This document shows positions 9,153 through 17,602 of a stretch of 64,000 nt of DNA, in pieces (the stretch's first letter is position 1; the number at the start of each line of letters is the position of its first letter). The position numbers were made by a program, and so were the translations under genes. Below the pieces are notes generated by a model. It saw nothing but the letters and a program-made list of their open reading frames with translations, was not told where the DNA came from and ran no database searches. Source of the stretch: JABDCI01 sp964475835 (GTDB lineage: Bacteria; Verrucomicrobiota; Verrucomicrobiia; JABWAM01); NCBI GenBank assembly GCA_964475835.1, contig CAYYYL010000003.1, forward strand, positions 109,809 through 173,808, read 5' to 3'.

Positions 9153-9346
9153 GGGAAAACGAACGCTTCAGAGCGTACTTCGTCGATCGAAATTAGCGGA
9201 GCGCTCCCCCACATGCTTTACCGATTTTGCCATACCCTTCTCAGACATTGCAAAGAATGGCCCACCCGAAATAGCAAAATCAGACAAAGAGCCGCCAACT
9301 TCGGGATGGTCGGGATCACCGGCTTGGAGCATGCTTCCGCTATCGA

Positions 9347-10840
9347 ATGAGTTTCCCCCACTTATCCGCCGCTGAGGCGGCAGCCATGATCCCCCACGGA
9401 GCCACGGTCGGCTTCAGTGGTTTCACCCCCGCAGGTTCGGCCAAATCCATTCCCGTCGCCATCGCCGCACGGGCAAGGAGAGAACACGCAGCAGGCCATC
9501 CCTATGCGATTCGGGTTCTCGCAGGAGCATCGACAGGAAAGAACCTGGATCGTGAACTCACCATGGCGGATGCCGTCTCCTATCGAGCCCCCTATCAATC
9601 GGACTCCCTGATGCGGGAGCGCATCAACGAGGGGAAAATTGCATTTGTCGACATGCATCTCTCCCAATTTCCCCAGATGGTTCTTCAGGGGTTCCTTGGG
9701 AAACTGGATTATGCGGTGGTCGAGGCCACTGAGGTTACTCCGGATGGTCGCGTCTACCTGACCACCAGCATTGGCGCAAGCCCCTCCTTCCTCCAGGCAG
9801 CCAGGCGTGTTTTCATCGAACTAAATCACAAACAGAACCCGAGAATTCGCGACATGGCGGACATTCTCGTTCCAGCCCCCCCTCCTAATCGTCAGACGCT
9901 CGACATCACCCATGTCGGATCCCGAATCGGACAGCCTTACGCATGGGTGGATCCCTCAAAGATAGCTGGCATTGTGGAAACCAGTTCCCTGGATCATGTG
10001 GAACCTTTTGCTCTCTCCACTGAACCGGCAAAAAAAATCGCCCGATTCGTCGCTGAATTTCTCGTCTCTGAAATGAAAGCAGGGCGCATTCCAAAGGAGT
10101 TCCTCCCCCTTCAGGCCGGGATCGGGAACACGTGCAACGCTGTCATGGCAGAACTGGGAGACTGTTCGGACATCCCTGACTTCTGTATGTATTCCGAAGT
10201 GTGCCAGAACTCCATGCTCGATCTCATCGACCGGGGCAGACTAAAAATGATCAGCACCACGGCGCTCACACTCACCGACGACTACATGGAGCGCGTTTTT
10301 GCCAACATGGACCACTACCTCCAGCACATCATTCTCCGCCCCCAGGAAATCAGCAACAGCGCGGAGGTTGTCCGGCGGCTGGGTGTCATTTCCATCAATA
10401 CCGCGCTTGAGGCCGACCTCATGGGCAATGTGAACTCCTCCCATGTGCTGGGAACAAAAATCATGAACGGCATTGGAGGAAGCGGTGACTTCACGCGCAA
10501 CGCCTACCTTTCGATGTTTATCTGTCCCTCCACCGCCAAGGGAGGCGCCATCAGCAGCATTGTCCCCATGTGCTCGCACATCGATCACAACGAACATAGT
10601 GTCGCCATCATCGTCACGGACCAGGGTTATGCAGACCTGCGTGGCAAGGATCCACGGGAGCGGGCGCTTACCATGATCGAAAAATGCGCTCATCCGGATT
10701 TCAAGGACGATCTGTGGCGCTATGTCCACGGAGTCTCGAAAGTGCACATGCCCCATGATCTCAATCGGGCATTTGCCATGCACCGCCATTACCAGGCCGG
10801 GGGATCCATGCGGGGCATGCGTTGGGATCAATTTGTATGA
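9347..10840 (+). CDS. acetyl-CoA hydrolase/transferase (AarC-like succinyl-CoA:acetate CoA-transferase)
   Basis: The 497-residue protein matches the Ach1/AarC class I CoA-transferase family over its full length. ATVGFSGFTPAGSAKSIP is near the N-terminus, QAGIGNTCNAV forms the oxyanion-hole region and YSEVCQNSM carries the catalytic Glu. ICPSTAKGGAISSIVPM and HSVAIIVTDQGYADLRG lie in the C-terminal half. It would move CoA between succinyl-CoA and acetate, or hydrolyse acetyl-CoA. Its stop overlaps the malic enzyme start (ATGA), so the two are translationally coupled. This places it in acetate/C4 metabolism. The exact acyl acceptor cannot be read from sequence. Confidence 0.92.
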   Translation: MSFPHLSAAEAAAMIPHGATVGFSGFTPAGSAKSIPVAIAARARREHAAGHPYAIRVLAGASTGKNLDRELTMADAVSYRAPYQSDSLMRERINEGKIAFVDMHLSQFPQMVLQGFLGKLDYAVVEATEVTPDGRVYLTTSIGASPSFLQAARRVFIELNHKQNPRIRDMADILVPAPPPNRQTLDITHVGSRIGQPYAWVDPSKIAGIVETSSLDHVEPFALSTEPAKKIARFVAEFLVSEMKAGRIPKEFLPLQAGIGNTCNAVMAELGDCSDIPDFCMYSEVCQNSMLDLIDRGRLKMISTTALTLTDDYMERVFANMDHYLQHIILRPQEISNSAEVVRRLGVISINTALEADLMGNVNSSHVLGTKIMNGIGGSGDFTRNAYLSMFICPSTAKGGAISSIVPMCSHIDHNEHSVAIIVTDQGYADLRGKDPRERALTMIEKCAHPDFKDDLWRYVHGVSKVHMPHDLNRAFAMHRHYQAGGSMRGMRWDQFV

Positions 10841-12522
10841 AATCCCCACTACGGCGCGAAACCCTCCTTCAACACCCCCGTTATAACAAGGATGCAGCCT
10901 TCACCATGGAAGAACGGGAAGGTCTCGGCCTCCTCGGGCTTCTTCCTCCGGCGGTCGTCACCATCGAACAACAGGTTGCCCTTGAGCTGGAACACATTCG
11001 AAGCAAAACCGATCCCCTTGAGCAATACATCGGCCTCATGGCGTTGTTGGACAGAAATGAAACCCTTTTCTACCGGTTGCTGGTGGAGAACCTAGCCACC
11101 TTTATCCCGGTTCTCTACACTCCCACCGTCGGTCTCGCCTGTCAGAAATTCAGCCATATATTTCGCCGTCCGAGGGGTCTTTATCTCTGTCCACGCGACA
11201 AGGGCCACATCGCCGAACGACTGCGCAACCTTCGTCCCGCAAAAATACGGTTGATGGTGGTCACCGACAATGAGCGCATCCTTGGATTGGGAGACCTGGG
11301 CATGGGGGGCATGGGCATCCCCATCGGGAAACTGATGCTCTACAGCGCGGGAGCTGGAATCCACCCGGAACATTGCCTCCCCATCTGTTTCGACATGGGG
11401 ACCAACAATGAAACCCTGCTGAATGACCCCTACTACATGGGATATCCCGCCCGCCGATTGAAGGGAGCGGAATACGACGAGCTCATCGAAGAATTTGTCA
11501 AAGCCGTCAAACTTGTTTTTCCCGGGGCTGTGCTCCAATGGGAGGATTTTAAAAAGGGAACAGCTTTTCGTCTCATGGAGCGCTACCAGGATGTCCTCCC
11601 CAGTTTCAACGACGACATCCAGGGGACCGCCGCCGTGGTTGTCGGAGGCATTCTCAGTGGCCTTCGCCACCTGAAACAACCCCTGGAGGAACAGCGAATC
11701 CTTCATTTTGGCGCAGGAGCGAGCGGTGTGGGAATCGGTCGTTTGATCCGACTCGCCCTTCGTGAGGCAGGACTCTCTGAAGACGATGCGCGGGCCTCCC
11801 AGGTCTTTTTCGACACAAACGGCCTTCTTTGGACCGGACGCGACAACCTTGATGGTCACAAAATCGACTTCGCCCTCACCCCCGAGGAACTCTCAAACCT
11901 TCACATCCCAAAGGAGGCCCATTCCGACCTCGCACAAATGATTGAAGCCTTCAAACCCACCATCCTGATCGGCACGACCGGACAAGGTGGAGCCTTTACC
12001 CCCCCCATTCTCGAGGCCATGGGACGGAGTTGTGAACGCCCCATCATCTTTGCCCTGAGTAATCCAACCTCCAATGCGGAGTGCACCCCCGAACAGGCCC
12101 TTCATGCCACGGGGGGACGCGCCCTCGTCGCCACAGGATCCCCCTTCCCGATCACCCACCTCAATGGAAGAAACCACACCACCGGACAGGCCAACAACGT
12201 CTTCATCTTCCCTGGTGTCGGACTCGGAGCCATTGTCAGTCGTGCCAAAAAAATCACCGATTCCATGTTCCTCGCCGCAGCATACACCCTTGCCCAACAC
12301 ACGCCGGAACCTCGGCTGCAATCCGGAGCTCTCTATCCCGATATTACCGACCTTCGACGCATCAGCGCCCTCATTGGCCTGAAAGTCGCCCAGCTGGCCC
12401 GTGACGAAGATCTCGGCCGCCGGGCATCGGACGCCCAATTCCTCCGCGAAATCGAAAAGGAATTCTGGTATCCCGAATACACCCCCAGCTTAGGCTTGAA
12501 ACGAGTTGTGCAAAAAAGGTAA
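10837..12522 (+). CDS. NAD(P)-dependent malic enzyme (oxaloacetate-decarboxylating, long form)
   Basis: The 561-residue protein catalyses oxidative decarboxylation of malate to pyruvate. It has the long-type malic enzyme sequence: FIPVLYTPTVGLACQ, then RLMVVTDNERILGLGDLGM, then PSFNDDIQGTAAVVVGG (metal and malate site) and the Rossmann segment ILHFGAGASGVGIGRLI. The later FALSNPTSNAECTPEQAL and NNVFIFPGVGLGA are also family hallmarks. The chosen ATG at 10837 forms an ATGA overlap with the CoA-transferase stop, better than the upstream in-frame ATG at 10822. It lies 14 bp upstream of the cbb3 oxidase cluster on the same strand. NAD or NADP preference is not resolved. Confidence 0.95.
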   Translation: MKSPLRRETLLQHPRYNKDAAFTMEEREGLGLLGLLPPAVVTIEQQVALELEHIRSKTDPLEQYIGLMALLDRNETLFYRLLVENLATFIPVLYTPTVGLACQKFSHIFRRPRGLYLCPRDKGHIAERLRNLRPAKIRLMVVTDNERILGLGDLGMGGMGIPIGKLMLYSAGAGIHPEHCLPICFDMGTNNETLLNDPYYMGYPARRLKGAEYDELIEEFVKAVKLVFPGAVLQWEDFKKGTAFRLMERYQDVLPSFNDDIQGTAAVVVGGILSGLRHLKQPLEEQRILHFGAGASGVGIGRLIRLALREAGLSEDDARASQVFFDTNGLLWTGRDNLDGHKIDFALTPEELSNLHIPKEAHSDLAQMIEAFKPTILIGTTGQGGAFTPPILEAMGRSCERPIIFALSNPTSNAECTPEQALHATGGRALVATGSPFPITHLNGRNHTTGQANNVFIFPGVGLGAIVSRAKKITDSMFLAAAYTLAQHTPEPRLQSGALYPDITDLRRISALIGLKVAQLARDEDLGRRASDAQFLREIEKEFWYPEYTPSLGLKRVVQKR

Positions 12523-12536
12523 AGGTTTTGCCAATC

Positions 12537-13394
12537 ATGGGTATTGTTCAAACAACCCCCTTTCGACTAATCTGCGCCCGCATGCTTTTCTCTTTTCGAC
12601 ACTGGACACGCCTATGTTCGGTCAGCGGCATTTTTCTGCTGTTGGCGGGATTCCTTCAAGCCCAGGATGCTCCGTCGGTCATCAATCCCAAGCTGATGAA
12701 TGCCGAGCTTCTTGCAAGAGGCAGGGAGGTTTACGAAAACAATTGTGTCGGTTGCCATGGCACCAAAGGTGATGGTCAGGGTCCCGCTGCCGACCGACTC
12801 ACCCCCATGCCTCGGGATTTCACGGCGGGAACTTTCAAATTTCGCAGCACCCCCACGGGATCCCTTCCCACGGACGAAGATCTCTTCCGCACCATCCGTC
12901 AGGGTCTCTATGGAAGTGCCATGCCCTCCTACCGGTTCATGCCCGATCGCGATGTCCTTTCCGTGATTCAATACATCAAAACATTTTCGGATATTTGGAC
13001 AGATCCCTCCAACTACGCCGCTCCGATGCCCATTCCTTATCCTCCGGATTGGTTTAAAAACTCCGACCAGGTTTTGGAACATTCGAAGAAAGGGCGCGCG
13101 ATCTATGTTCAGTACTGCCTCTCATGTCACGGAGACAAGGCGGACGGACATGGGCCCTCCAGTGCCACCCTTGAAGACAAATGGGAACGTCCCATCAAAC
13201 CTGCGGACCTGCGAAAATCCTACATCCGAAGCGGTCGAACACTTACCGACATTTACAAGGTGCTCGTAACTGGTGTCGCCGGCGCCCCCATGCCGAGCTA
13301 TGCCGAATCGACCACCCCCGAGCAACGCTGGGATCTGATTGCCTACATCCAGCAACTCCGGACCGAACACTATCAGGAAACCCATTCCAATTGA
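12537..13394 (+). CDS. exported diheme cytochrome c (cbb3 cluster, CcoP-like role)
   Basis: About 285 residues with an N-terminal signal or anchor segment (VSGIFLLLAGFLQAQ), then two cytochrome c domains. The heme motifs are CVGCH at residues 70-74 and CLSCH at 194-198, each followed by a GDGxGP-type loop, with possible axial Met residues in GSAMPSYRF and GAPMPSY. It would carry electrons in the periplasm. Directly before ccoN, with no separate ccoP in the cluster, it is a good candidate to replace the diheme CcoP subunit; this is inferred from position. The ATG at 12537 has an AGGTAAAGG sequence upstream. An ATG at 12582 would also keep the signal segment. Confidence 0.88.
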   Translation: MGIVQTTPFRLICARMLFSFRHWTRLCSVSGIFLLLAGFLQAQDAPSVINPKLMNAELLARGREVYENNCVGCHGTKGDGQGPAADRLTPMPRDFTAGTFKFRSTPTGSLPTDEDLFRTIRQGLYGSAMPSYRFMPDRDVLSVIQYIKTFSDIWTDPSNYAAPMPIPYPPDWFKNSDQVLEHSKKGRAIYVQYCLSCHGDKADGHGPSSATLEDKWERPIKPADLRKSYIRSGRTLTDIYKVLVTGVAGAPMPSYAESTTPEQRWDLIAYIQQLRTEHYQETHSN

Positions 13395-13398
13395 CCTT

Positions 13399-14811
13399 GT
13401 GAACTCCCCTTCCTCCCCCTCCCAACCGTTGGTTCCCTACAAGCTGGTGAAGCTTCATCTCGCGATCGCCATTCTTTACTCCATGATCGCCGTCCTTGCT
13501 GGAATGACCTTTTCCATGCAGTTTTTGAATCTCTACCCCTTTGAAAAGGTGGAGTTTCTTTCCCCCGGACGTGTCCGCATGGTTCACACCCAAGCTGTTG
13601 CTTATGCATGGATCGCCAATGCCTTCTTTGGTGTGGTTTACTATGTGATCCCTAAACTTACCGGTTTCCGAATTTGGTCTGAGAAGTTTGGTGTCGTATT
13701 ATTCGGGCTATACAACCTATTGGTTTTGGGTTCGGTGGCTTTGATCCTTGGAGGTCATGCACAAGCACTCGAATGGGGCGAAACTCCCGTGGTGCTCGAC
13801 CCTTTCATCGCCCTCGTCGTGGTCGGCATTGTGTTCAACGTTCTTTCCCCAGTTTGGAAATCCCGGGGCAAGCAGTATTACGTCACCGTCTGGTATGTCA
13901 CCGCAGCATTAATCTGGACCCCCCTGGTCTATCTTATGGGTAATTTCCTGCCCCAATACTGGATTCCAGGCAGTGGTGGCGCGGCGATTACATCGATGTA
14001 CATCCATGATCTCGTTGGATTGTTCGTGACGCCGATCGGTGTCGGAACCATCTACTACCTCCTTCCCATCCTTCTAAAAAAACCAATCTACAGTCATGCC
14101 CTCTCTCTGATCGGATTCTGGGGGCTTGCGTTTTTCTATCCGATGAACAGCGTCCATCACTACCTATTCAGCCCGATTCCGATGTGGGCTCAATATGCGT
14201 CGGTGGTTGCAAGCGTGGGAATCCACGTGGTTGTCTATACAGTTATCTTCAATTACTTCGCCACCATGCAGGGTGATTTTCGGGCATTCATCACCTCCCT
14301 GCCTGTACGCTTTATTGCCATGGGAGCGCTTTGCTACCTCGTCACCTGCATTCAGTGTGCCATCCAGGTCACCCTCAGCGCCCAGGAGATCATCCACTTC
14401 ACCGACTGGGTTCCCGGTCATGCCCATCTCGTTCTCTTCGGAACATTCTCCTTCTGGATCTACGCATGGTTCTATTACCTCTGGCCGAGGCTTTACAAGA
14501 CCGAGATTTTCTCAAAATCCCTCGGCGAATGGCAGTTCTGGCTCGCGACCCTTGGCACGTGGATTATGTGGGTGGATTTGGGAGCGGCTGGAATGATGCA
14601 GGGTTTTATGTTGAAGATGCTTGCCCCATTCACCGACGTTGTCCATGCAACCAAACCGTTCTGGTGGACACGATCGCTCGCCGGCTCCATGATCCTCGTG
14701 GCTGAATTCCTGTTTGCCGTAAACATGTACCTCACCTGGAAGTATCGAAATGTTCGCGTGAGTGAGGAAGAACTCAACGCTCCCCTCCGGGCGCAAGGAG
14801 CCAACACATGA
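13399..14811 (+). CDS. ccoN: cbb3-type cytochrome c oxidase subunit I
   Basis: A 470-residue polytopic protein, the catalytic heme-copper subunit of cbb3 oxidase. The expected histidines are present: H63 in RMVHTQAVAYAW (low-spin heme), H203 in YIHDLVG and H253/H254 in SVHHYLFSP (CuB ligands), and H341/H343 in VPGHAHLVLFG (hemes). The tyrosine in GTIYYLLP, near the CuB helix, fits the cbb3 cross-linked Tyr. It would reduce O2 in the inner membrane with high affinity. The GTG at 13399 is chosen, 5 bp after the cytochrome c stop; a longer frame would overlap that gene. It overlaps ccoO by ATGA. Confidence 0.94.
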   Translation: MNSPSSPSQPLVPYKLVKLHLAIAILYSMIAVLAGMTFSMQFLNLYPFEKVEFLSPGRVRMVHTQAVAYAWIANAFFGVVYYVIPKLTGFRIWSEKFGVVLFGLYNLLVLGSVALILGGHAQALEWGETPVVLDPFIALVVVGIVFNVLSPVWKSRGKQYYVTVWYVTAALIWTPLVYLMGNFLPQYWIPGSGGAAITSMYIHDLVGLFVTPIGVGTIYYLLPILLKKPIYSHALSLIGFWGLAFFYPMNSVHHYLFSPIPMWAQYASVVASVGIHVVVYTVIFNYFATMQGDFRAFITSLPVRFIAMGALCYLVTCIQCAIQVTLSAQEIIHFTDWVPGHAHLVLFGTFSFWIYAWFYYLWPRLYKTEIFSKSLGEWQFWLATLGTWIMWVDLGAAGMMQGFMLKMLAPFTDVVHATKPFWWTRSLAGSMILVAEFLFAVNMYLTWKYRNVRVSEEELNAPLRAQGANT

Positions 14812-15392
14812 AGCTGCTCGAGCGATTCAATGTGATCTTTCTGTTCGCTGGGCTGGGACTTTTCACCTTTGCCTTTATCAGCCTCGGACTAATCCCGGCT
14901 TTCATGACCAACTCGGTCAAACCGATAAAAGTATTTCCCACCCACGTTCCCGAGGAATTCCAGAGTTACTATCAAACTCCTGAAGAATATCGTGCAGCCC
15001 TCTTCAAGGGCCGGGACATTTACGTCAGTGAAGCCTGCTGGCACTGCCATTCCCAATATGTCCGTCCTGTTGGAAATGAAGCTCTACGTTACGGTCCTGA
15101 ATCTACCGTGGCGGAATACCAAAACGAGCTCCAGCTCCCCCAGCTCTTCGGAACCCGCAGGGTAGGTCCTGATCTGATTCGCGAACACAACAAACATCCC
15201 AACGACTGGCATTTCGTTCATTTGTACTATCCAAGGGATGTGGAACCGATGTCGGTGATGCCGGGATACCCCTGGTATTTTAACACCGACAAATCTCCCA
15301 AACCCGAGGCCGTGGCCCTTGTGGCCTATATCCAATGGCTGGGAAGCTGGGTGGAGGAAAAGGATGCCAACATCTACGAAACCCGGCCCTGA
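14808..15392 (+). CDS. ccoO: cbb3-type cytochrome c oxidase subunit II
   Basis: A 194-residue membrane-anchored monoheme cytochrome c. One N-terminal transmembrane helix (about residues 8-30) is followed by the heme motif CWHCH at 77-81 within EACWHCHSQYVRPVGNE, a strong CcoO signature. RRVGPDLIREHNKHPNDWH and the axial Met region PMSVMPGYPW also fit. It passes electrons from the diheme cytochrome to CcoN. Translation is coupled to ccoN by a 4-bp overlap. The length is close to the usual 200 residues. Confidence 0.95.
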   Translation: MKLLERFNVIFLFAGLGLFTFAFISLGLIPAFMTNSVKPIKVFPTHVPEEFQSYYQTPEEYRAALFKGRDIYVSEACWHCHSQYVRPVGNEALRYGPESTVAEYQNELQLPQLFGTRRVGPDLIREHNKHPNDWHFVHLYYPRDVEPMSVMPGYPWYFNTDKSPKPEAVALVAYIQWLGSWVEEKDANIYETRP

Positions 15393-15654
15393 CGCGACGC
15401 CCACCAATCGCCTGCTCCGGTGGTGCGTGGGGATTTTTTCCGTCTCCATCCTGATCCTGGGGGGGATCCTGTTTTACGCCTGGCGGGAGGGGAATCTGAT
15501 GATCTACCTGACCTCCGCTGGCATGGTCTATTTGATCTGCAGCTTTGCCTTCCTGATCATCATAATGATCGCCTTTATCGGAGGACATCTTGGTAGTTCA
15601 TCGGAAATCGAGGCTCCCAAACTTGCCCTGTTCGACATCGAAAGGCAAAAATGA
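15364..15654 (+). CDS. small two-helix membrane protein in cbb3 operon
   Basis: About 96 residues with two hydrophobic helices (roughly residues 20-42 and 50-75) and a short polar C-terminus EAPKLALFDIERQK. The start is uncertain; the ATG at 15364 overlaps the end of ccoO by 29 bp, and a longer frame begins at 15319. The stop overlaps the next start by ATGA, so the gene is part of the operon. It is not recognised as CcoQ or CcoH from sequence, although an oxidase assembly or stability role would suit its place. Confidence 0.7.
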   Translation: MPTSTKPGPDATPTNRLLRWCVGIFSVSILILGGILFYAWREGNLMIYLTSAGMVYLICSFAFLIIIMIAFIGGHLGSSSEIEAPKLALFDIERQK

Positions 15655-15836
15655 ACGAACTCGCATGTTTTTTTTGCGGAGTGGACTCCAAGGCCACGAC
15701 GCTGTTTTTTGTTTTCTTCGTTTCCTGCCTTTCGGGGGCTGGACTTTTTTTACTGCTCTGGGCCATTTCAAAAGGTGATTTTAAAAATATCGAAGGCCCG
15801 AAATATGACGTCTTAAAACACGAAAAGGACTTATGA
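15651..15836 (+). CDS. ccoS: CcoS-like cbb3 oxidase assembly protein
   Basis: A 61-residue protein with one transmembrane helix, followed by LLLWAISKGDFKNIEGPKYD. This resembles the CcoS signature in which a helix ends in FLWAVxSGQFDDLEGPA. CcoS is needed for maturation of the cbb3 oxidase with its heme and copper cofactors in the inner membrane. The N-terminus MNELACFFCGVDSKAT carries a CxxC-like CFFC pair, unusual for a canonical CcoS. It overlaps both neighbours by 4 bp. The usual CcoGHI genes are not adjacent. Confidence 0.75.
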   Translation: MNELACFFCGVDSKATTLFFVFFVSCLSGAGLFLLLWAISKGDFKNIEGPKYDVLKHEKDL

Positions 15837-16015
15837 AACCCAATCCCACACCTGATCCATCGGCAGACCACGAGGATGCGGAAATGCCCCCGGATAGTCA
15901 GCACGGGAAGCCTCCACTGGCCCTCCTTGCAATCTGGGTCGTGTTTTTCCTCTACACCTTCTACTACCTCTTCACCTACATGGTACCGGATCTCAAGAAA
16001 TGGCTACATCCCTGA
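15833..16015 (+). CDS. small single-helix membrane protein in cbb3 operon
   Basis: A 60-residue protein with a charged, Pro/Asp-rich N-terminus of about 28 residues and one C-terminal hydrophobic helix (LALLAIWVVFFLYTFYYLF) ending VPDLKKWLHP. The ATGA overlap with the CcoS-like gene supports it as real. The size and single helix recall CcoQ/CcoH accessory subunits, or the membrane part of a CcoP, but there is no recognisable family motif. Confidence 0.68.
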   Translation: MKPNPTPDPSADHEDAEMPPDSQHGKPPLALLAIWVVFFLYTFYYLFTYMVPDLKKWLHP

Positions 16016-16062
16016 AACCCACCCCATCCCCCCACAGCCTTTTATCGTGATTCAAACCCGAC

Positions 16063-16623
16063 ATGCGTTCTCTTTTTACTTTGAAAGGGGATCTCCCGCC
16101 CGGAGTCCATCCCTTCCCCACTCTGAAGGGAAAACGGCGGTTTGAGCTCATCAAGGCCTTCAACATTGTTCTCGGGGCCTACATTCTGATTCACAAGCTT
16201 CTCGTTCCCCTCGTCTTGTTTTTCGGGCAAACCACGCGTGTCCATAAACTGCAGCACGTTGGATTCTGGTACCTTTTTCATTTCATCCTGGCTTTCTGGC
16301 TTTCCCGTCGCACTCCCAAACGGGCATTTGCGATCATTTACACCACATGGTTCGCCATCGGAATCCTTCCCCCTATGCTCCTTTCCTCCTTCATGACGCA
16401 GGGACATTTCGCCATCACCTGGGACACCATCAGCGGGATCCTGACTTATGGAACGAGCCTTTTTTTTTCTTTTTTTCTACTCTATCGGATGCGAATGCCC
16501 ACCACAGCCCACCTCTTTGGACTTCAGGAACGCGTGATTCCAAAGTGGGGATATGCGATTCCCTATTATTTCATCGGACTTTGCGTGGGCATCACCCTTG
16601 TCTGGAAAGGCTGGCATGTTTGA
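16063..16623 (+). CDS. multi-pass membrane protein in cbb3 operon, unrecognised
   Basis: A 186-residue protein with about five hydrophobic segments (approximate residues 30-52, 65-83, 88-112, 120-143, 160-180) separated by short basic loops. HKLQHVGFWYLFHF contains several His, but no metal-site pattern is clear. It follows the 60-residue gene by 47 bp and overlaps a 33-codon gene by 8 bp. Position suggests a role in respiratory chain assembly or in the membrane part of the same complex. No family is recognised. Confidence 0.65.
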   Translation: MRSLFTLKGDLPPGVHPFPTLKGKRRFELIKAFNIVLGAYILIHKLLVPLVLFFGQTTRVHKLQHVGFWYLFHFILAFWLSRRTPKRAFAIIYTTWFAIGILPPMLLSSFMTQGHFAITWDTISGILTYGTSLFFSFFLLYRMRMPTTAHLFGLQERVIPKWGYAIPYYFIGLCVGITLVWKGWHV

Positions 16624-16717
16624 CCTCATCCTCACGTTGTTGCATATCATCCTCCTCTCGGGAATCGTTCTGGTCTCCGTGCTCGTCCTGAAGCGCAAAT
16701 ACTCCGAAAAACAATGA
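16616..16717 (+). CDS. 33-residue single-helix membrane protein
   Basis: ATG at 16616 opens a 33-codon frame: MFDLILTLLHIILLSGIVLV, then SVLVLKRKYSEKQ, stop TGA at 16715-16717. It is one hydrophobic helix with a basic C-terminus. The start overlaps the preceding gene by 8 bp and the stop overlaps the next ATG by ATGA. This fills the space exactly and is the main evidence that it is translated. Its topology recalls tiny oxidase subunits such as CcoQ/CcoM-type proteins, but that is only an analogy. Confidence 0.6.
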   Translation: MFDLILTLLHIILLSGIVLVSVLVLKRKYSEKQ

Positions 16718-17280
16718 CTCTTCGACTCACCACAGCAGGACTGCTTTTAATGATTTCCTGCATGGCAGGATACTCCCAGGCGCCCGATCTCCACCGCGGA
16801 AAAGAAATCTGGCGGGGGACCTGGCATGAGGTTCCTGTCCGCATTGTTCAAATTCCGAAAAACCCTCTTGTCCTGACCCCGGTGCGCTGGTGCATTGAGA
16901 CGCTCGGACCCCATGATTCGAATTATTTTCAATCCCTCGATCCGCTTCAACTGACTCCCCAACCAGGAGACCTCTCTGCCCGAGTTGTCGTTCCCCAAAC
17001 GCTTCCCATCTTTGAGTGGGAAAAAAATCTGGCCGAGTGCCGATACACCTTCGACATGGCGGGGAGATATCAACTTCGCCTCCATTCCGAACCCCCCGTT
17101 GTTCTTGATTTCTCCATTGCCCCAGTGACTTATCTGTCGTTTTCCAAGGAGATGACCCTCTTCATCGCGGGGTGCTTGGCATTGGGGGCCGTCCTTTTCC
17201 TTTTGTGGTACAAATTGCGTCAGCATGAAATTCCCAGCGACCACACACCGACTCCCTCAACAAGCTGGAGCGACTCATGA
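16714..17280 (+). CDS. exported protein with C-terminal membrane anchor, unrecognised
   Basis: A 188-residue protein with an N-terminal signal sequence (LTTAGLLLMISCMAGYSQA), a periplasmic domain of about 120 residues rich in beta-type sequence, and a C-terminal helix (FIAGCLALGAVLFLLWY) ending in a basic tail. The domain has PQTLPIFEWEKNLAECRYTF and AGRYQLRLHSEPP, which could be an Ig-like or cupredoxin-like sandwich. No copper-ligand set is apparent. It is coupled on both sides by 4-bp overlaps within the oxidase operon. Confidence 0.65.
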   Translation: MTLRLTTAGLLLMISCMAGYSQAPDLHRGKEIWRGTWHEVPVRIVQIPKNPLVLTPVRWCIETLGPHDSNYFQSLDPLQLTPQPGDLSARVVVPQTLPIFEWEKNLAECRYTFDMAGRYQLRLHSEPPVVLDFSIAPVTYLSFSKEMTLFIAGCLALGAVLFLLWYKLRQHEIPSDHTPTPSTSWSDS

Positions 17281-17585
17281 CCCTGCCCCCTGCGTCAAAA
17301 AACCCCACTTATTCCCCTGTCCGCCTGGGATTTTTTCTCTCTCTGTTCGTATGTCTGATCGCTGGGGGAATCGCCATCAAACGCATGGCAGGACACTCTG
17401 AGTTCGTCGTCCTCTTTCATCTTCCCGCTGCGGTGTTTCTTGTACTTTCGGGTCTTGAAGTCCGTAAAAAAACCGTCAGTCATTACGAAAAGGAAATTGA
17501 ACAGATTCGCGCCCGTTATGAAAACCCCACCCCCCCAGAATCCGGGGGCAAGGACATTTCCCTGGCAAACCCGGTCGTACGGTAA
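17277..17585 (+). CDS. small two-helix membrane protein ending the cbb3 operon
   Basis: A 102-residue protein with two hydrophobic helices (about residues 17-37 and 45-62) and a soluble C-terminus with a helical charged stretch (SHYEKEIEQIRARYEN). It overlaps the preceding gene by ATGA and is the last plus-strand gene before a convergent pair. No family is recognised. Confidence 0.65.
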   Translation: MTLPPASKNPTYSPVRLGFFLSLFVCLIAGGIAIKRMAGHSEFVVLFHLPAAVFLVLSGLEVRKKTVSHYEKEIEQIRARYENPTPPESGGKDISLANPVVR

Positions 17586-17602
17586 CCCCTGCGGTATTCA
17601 CC

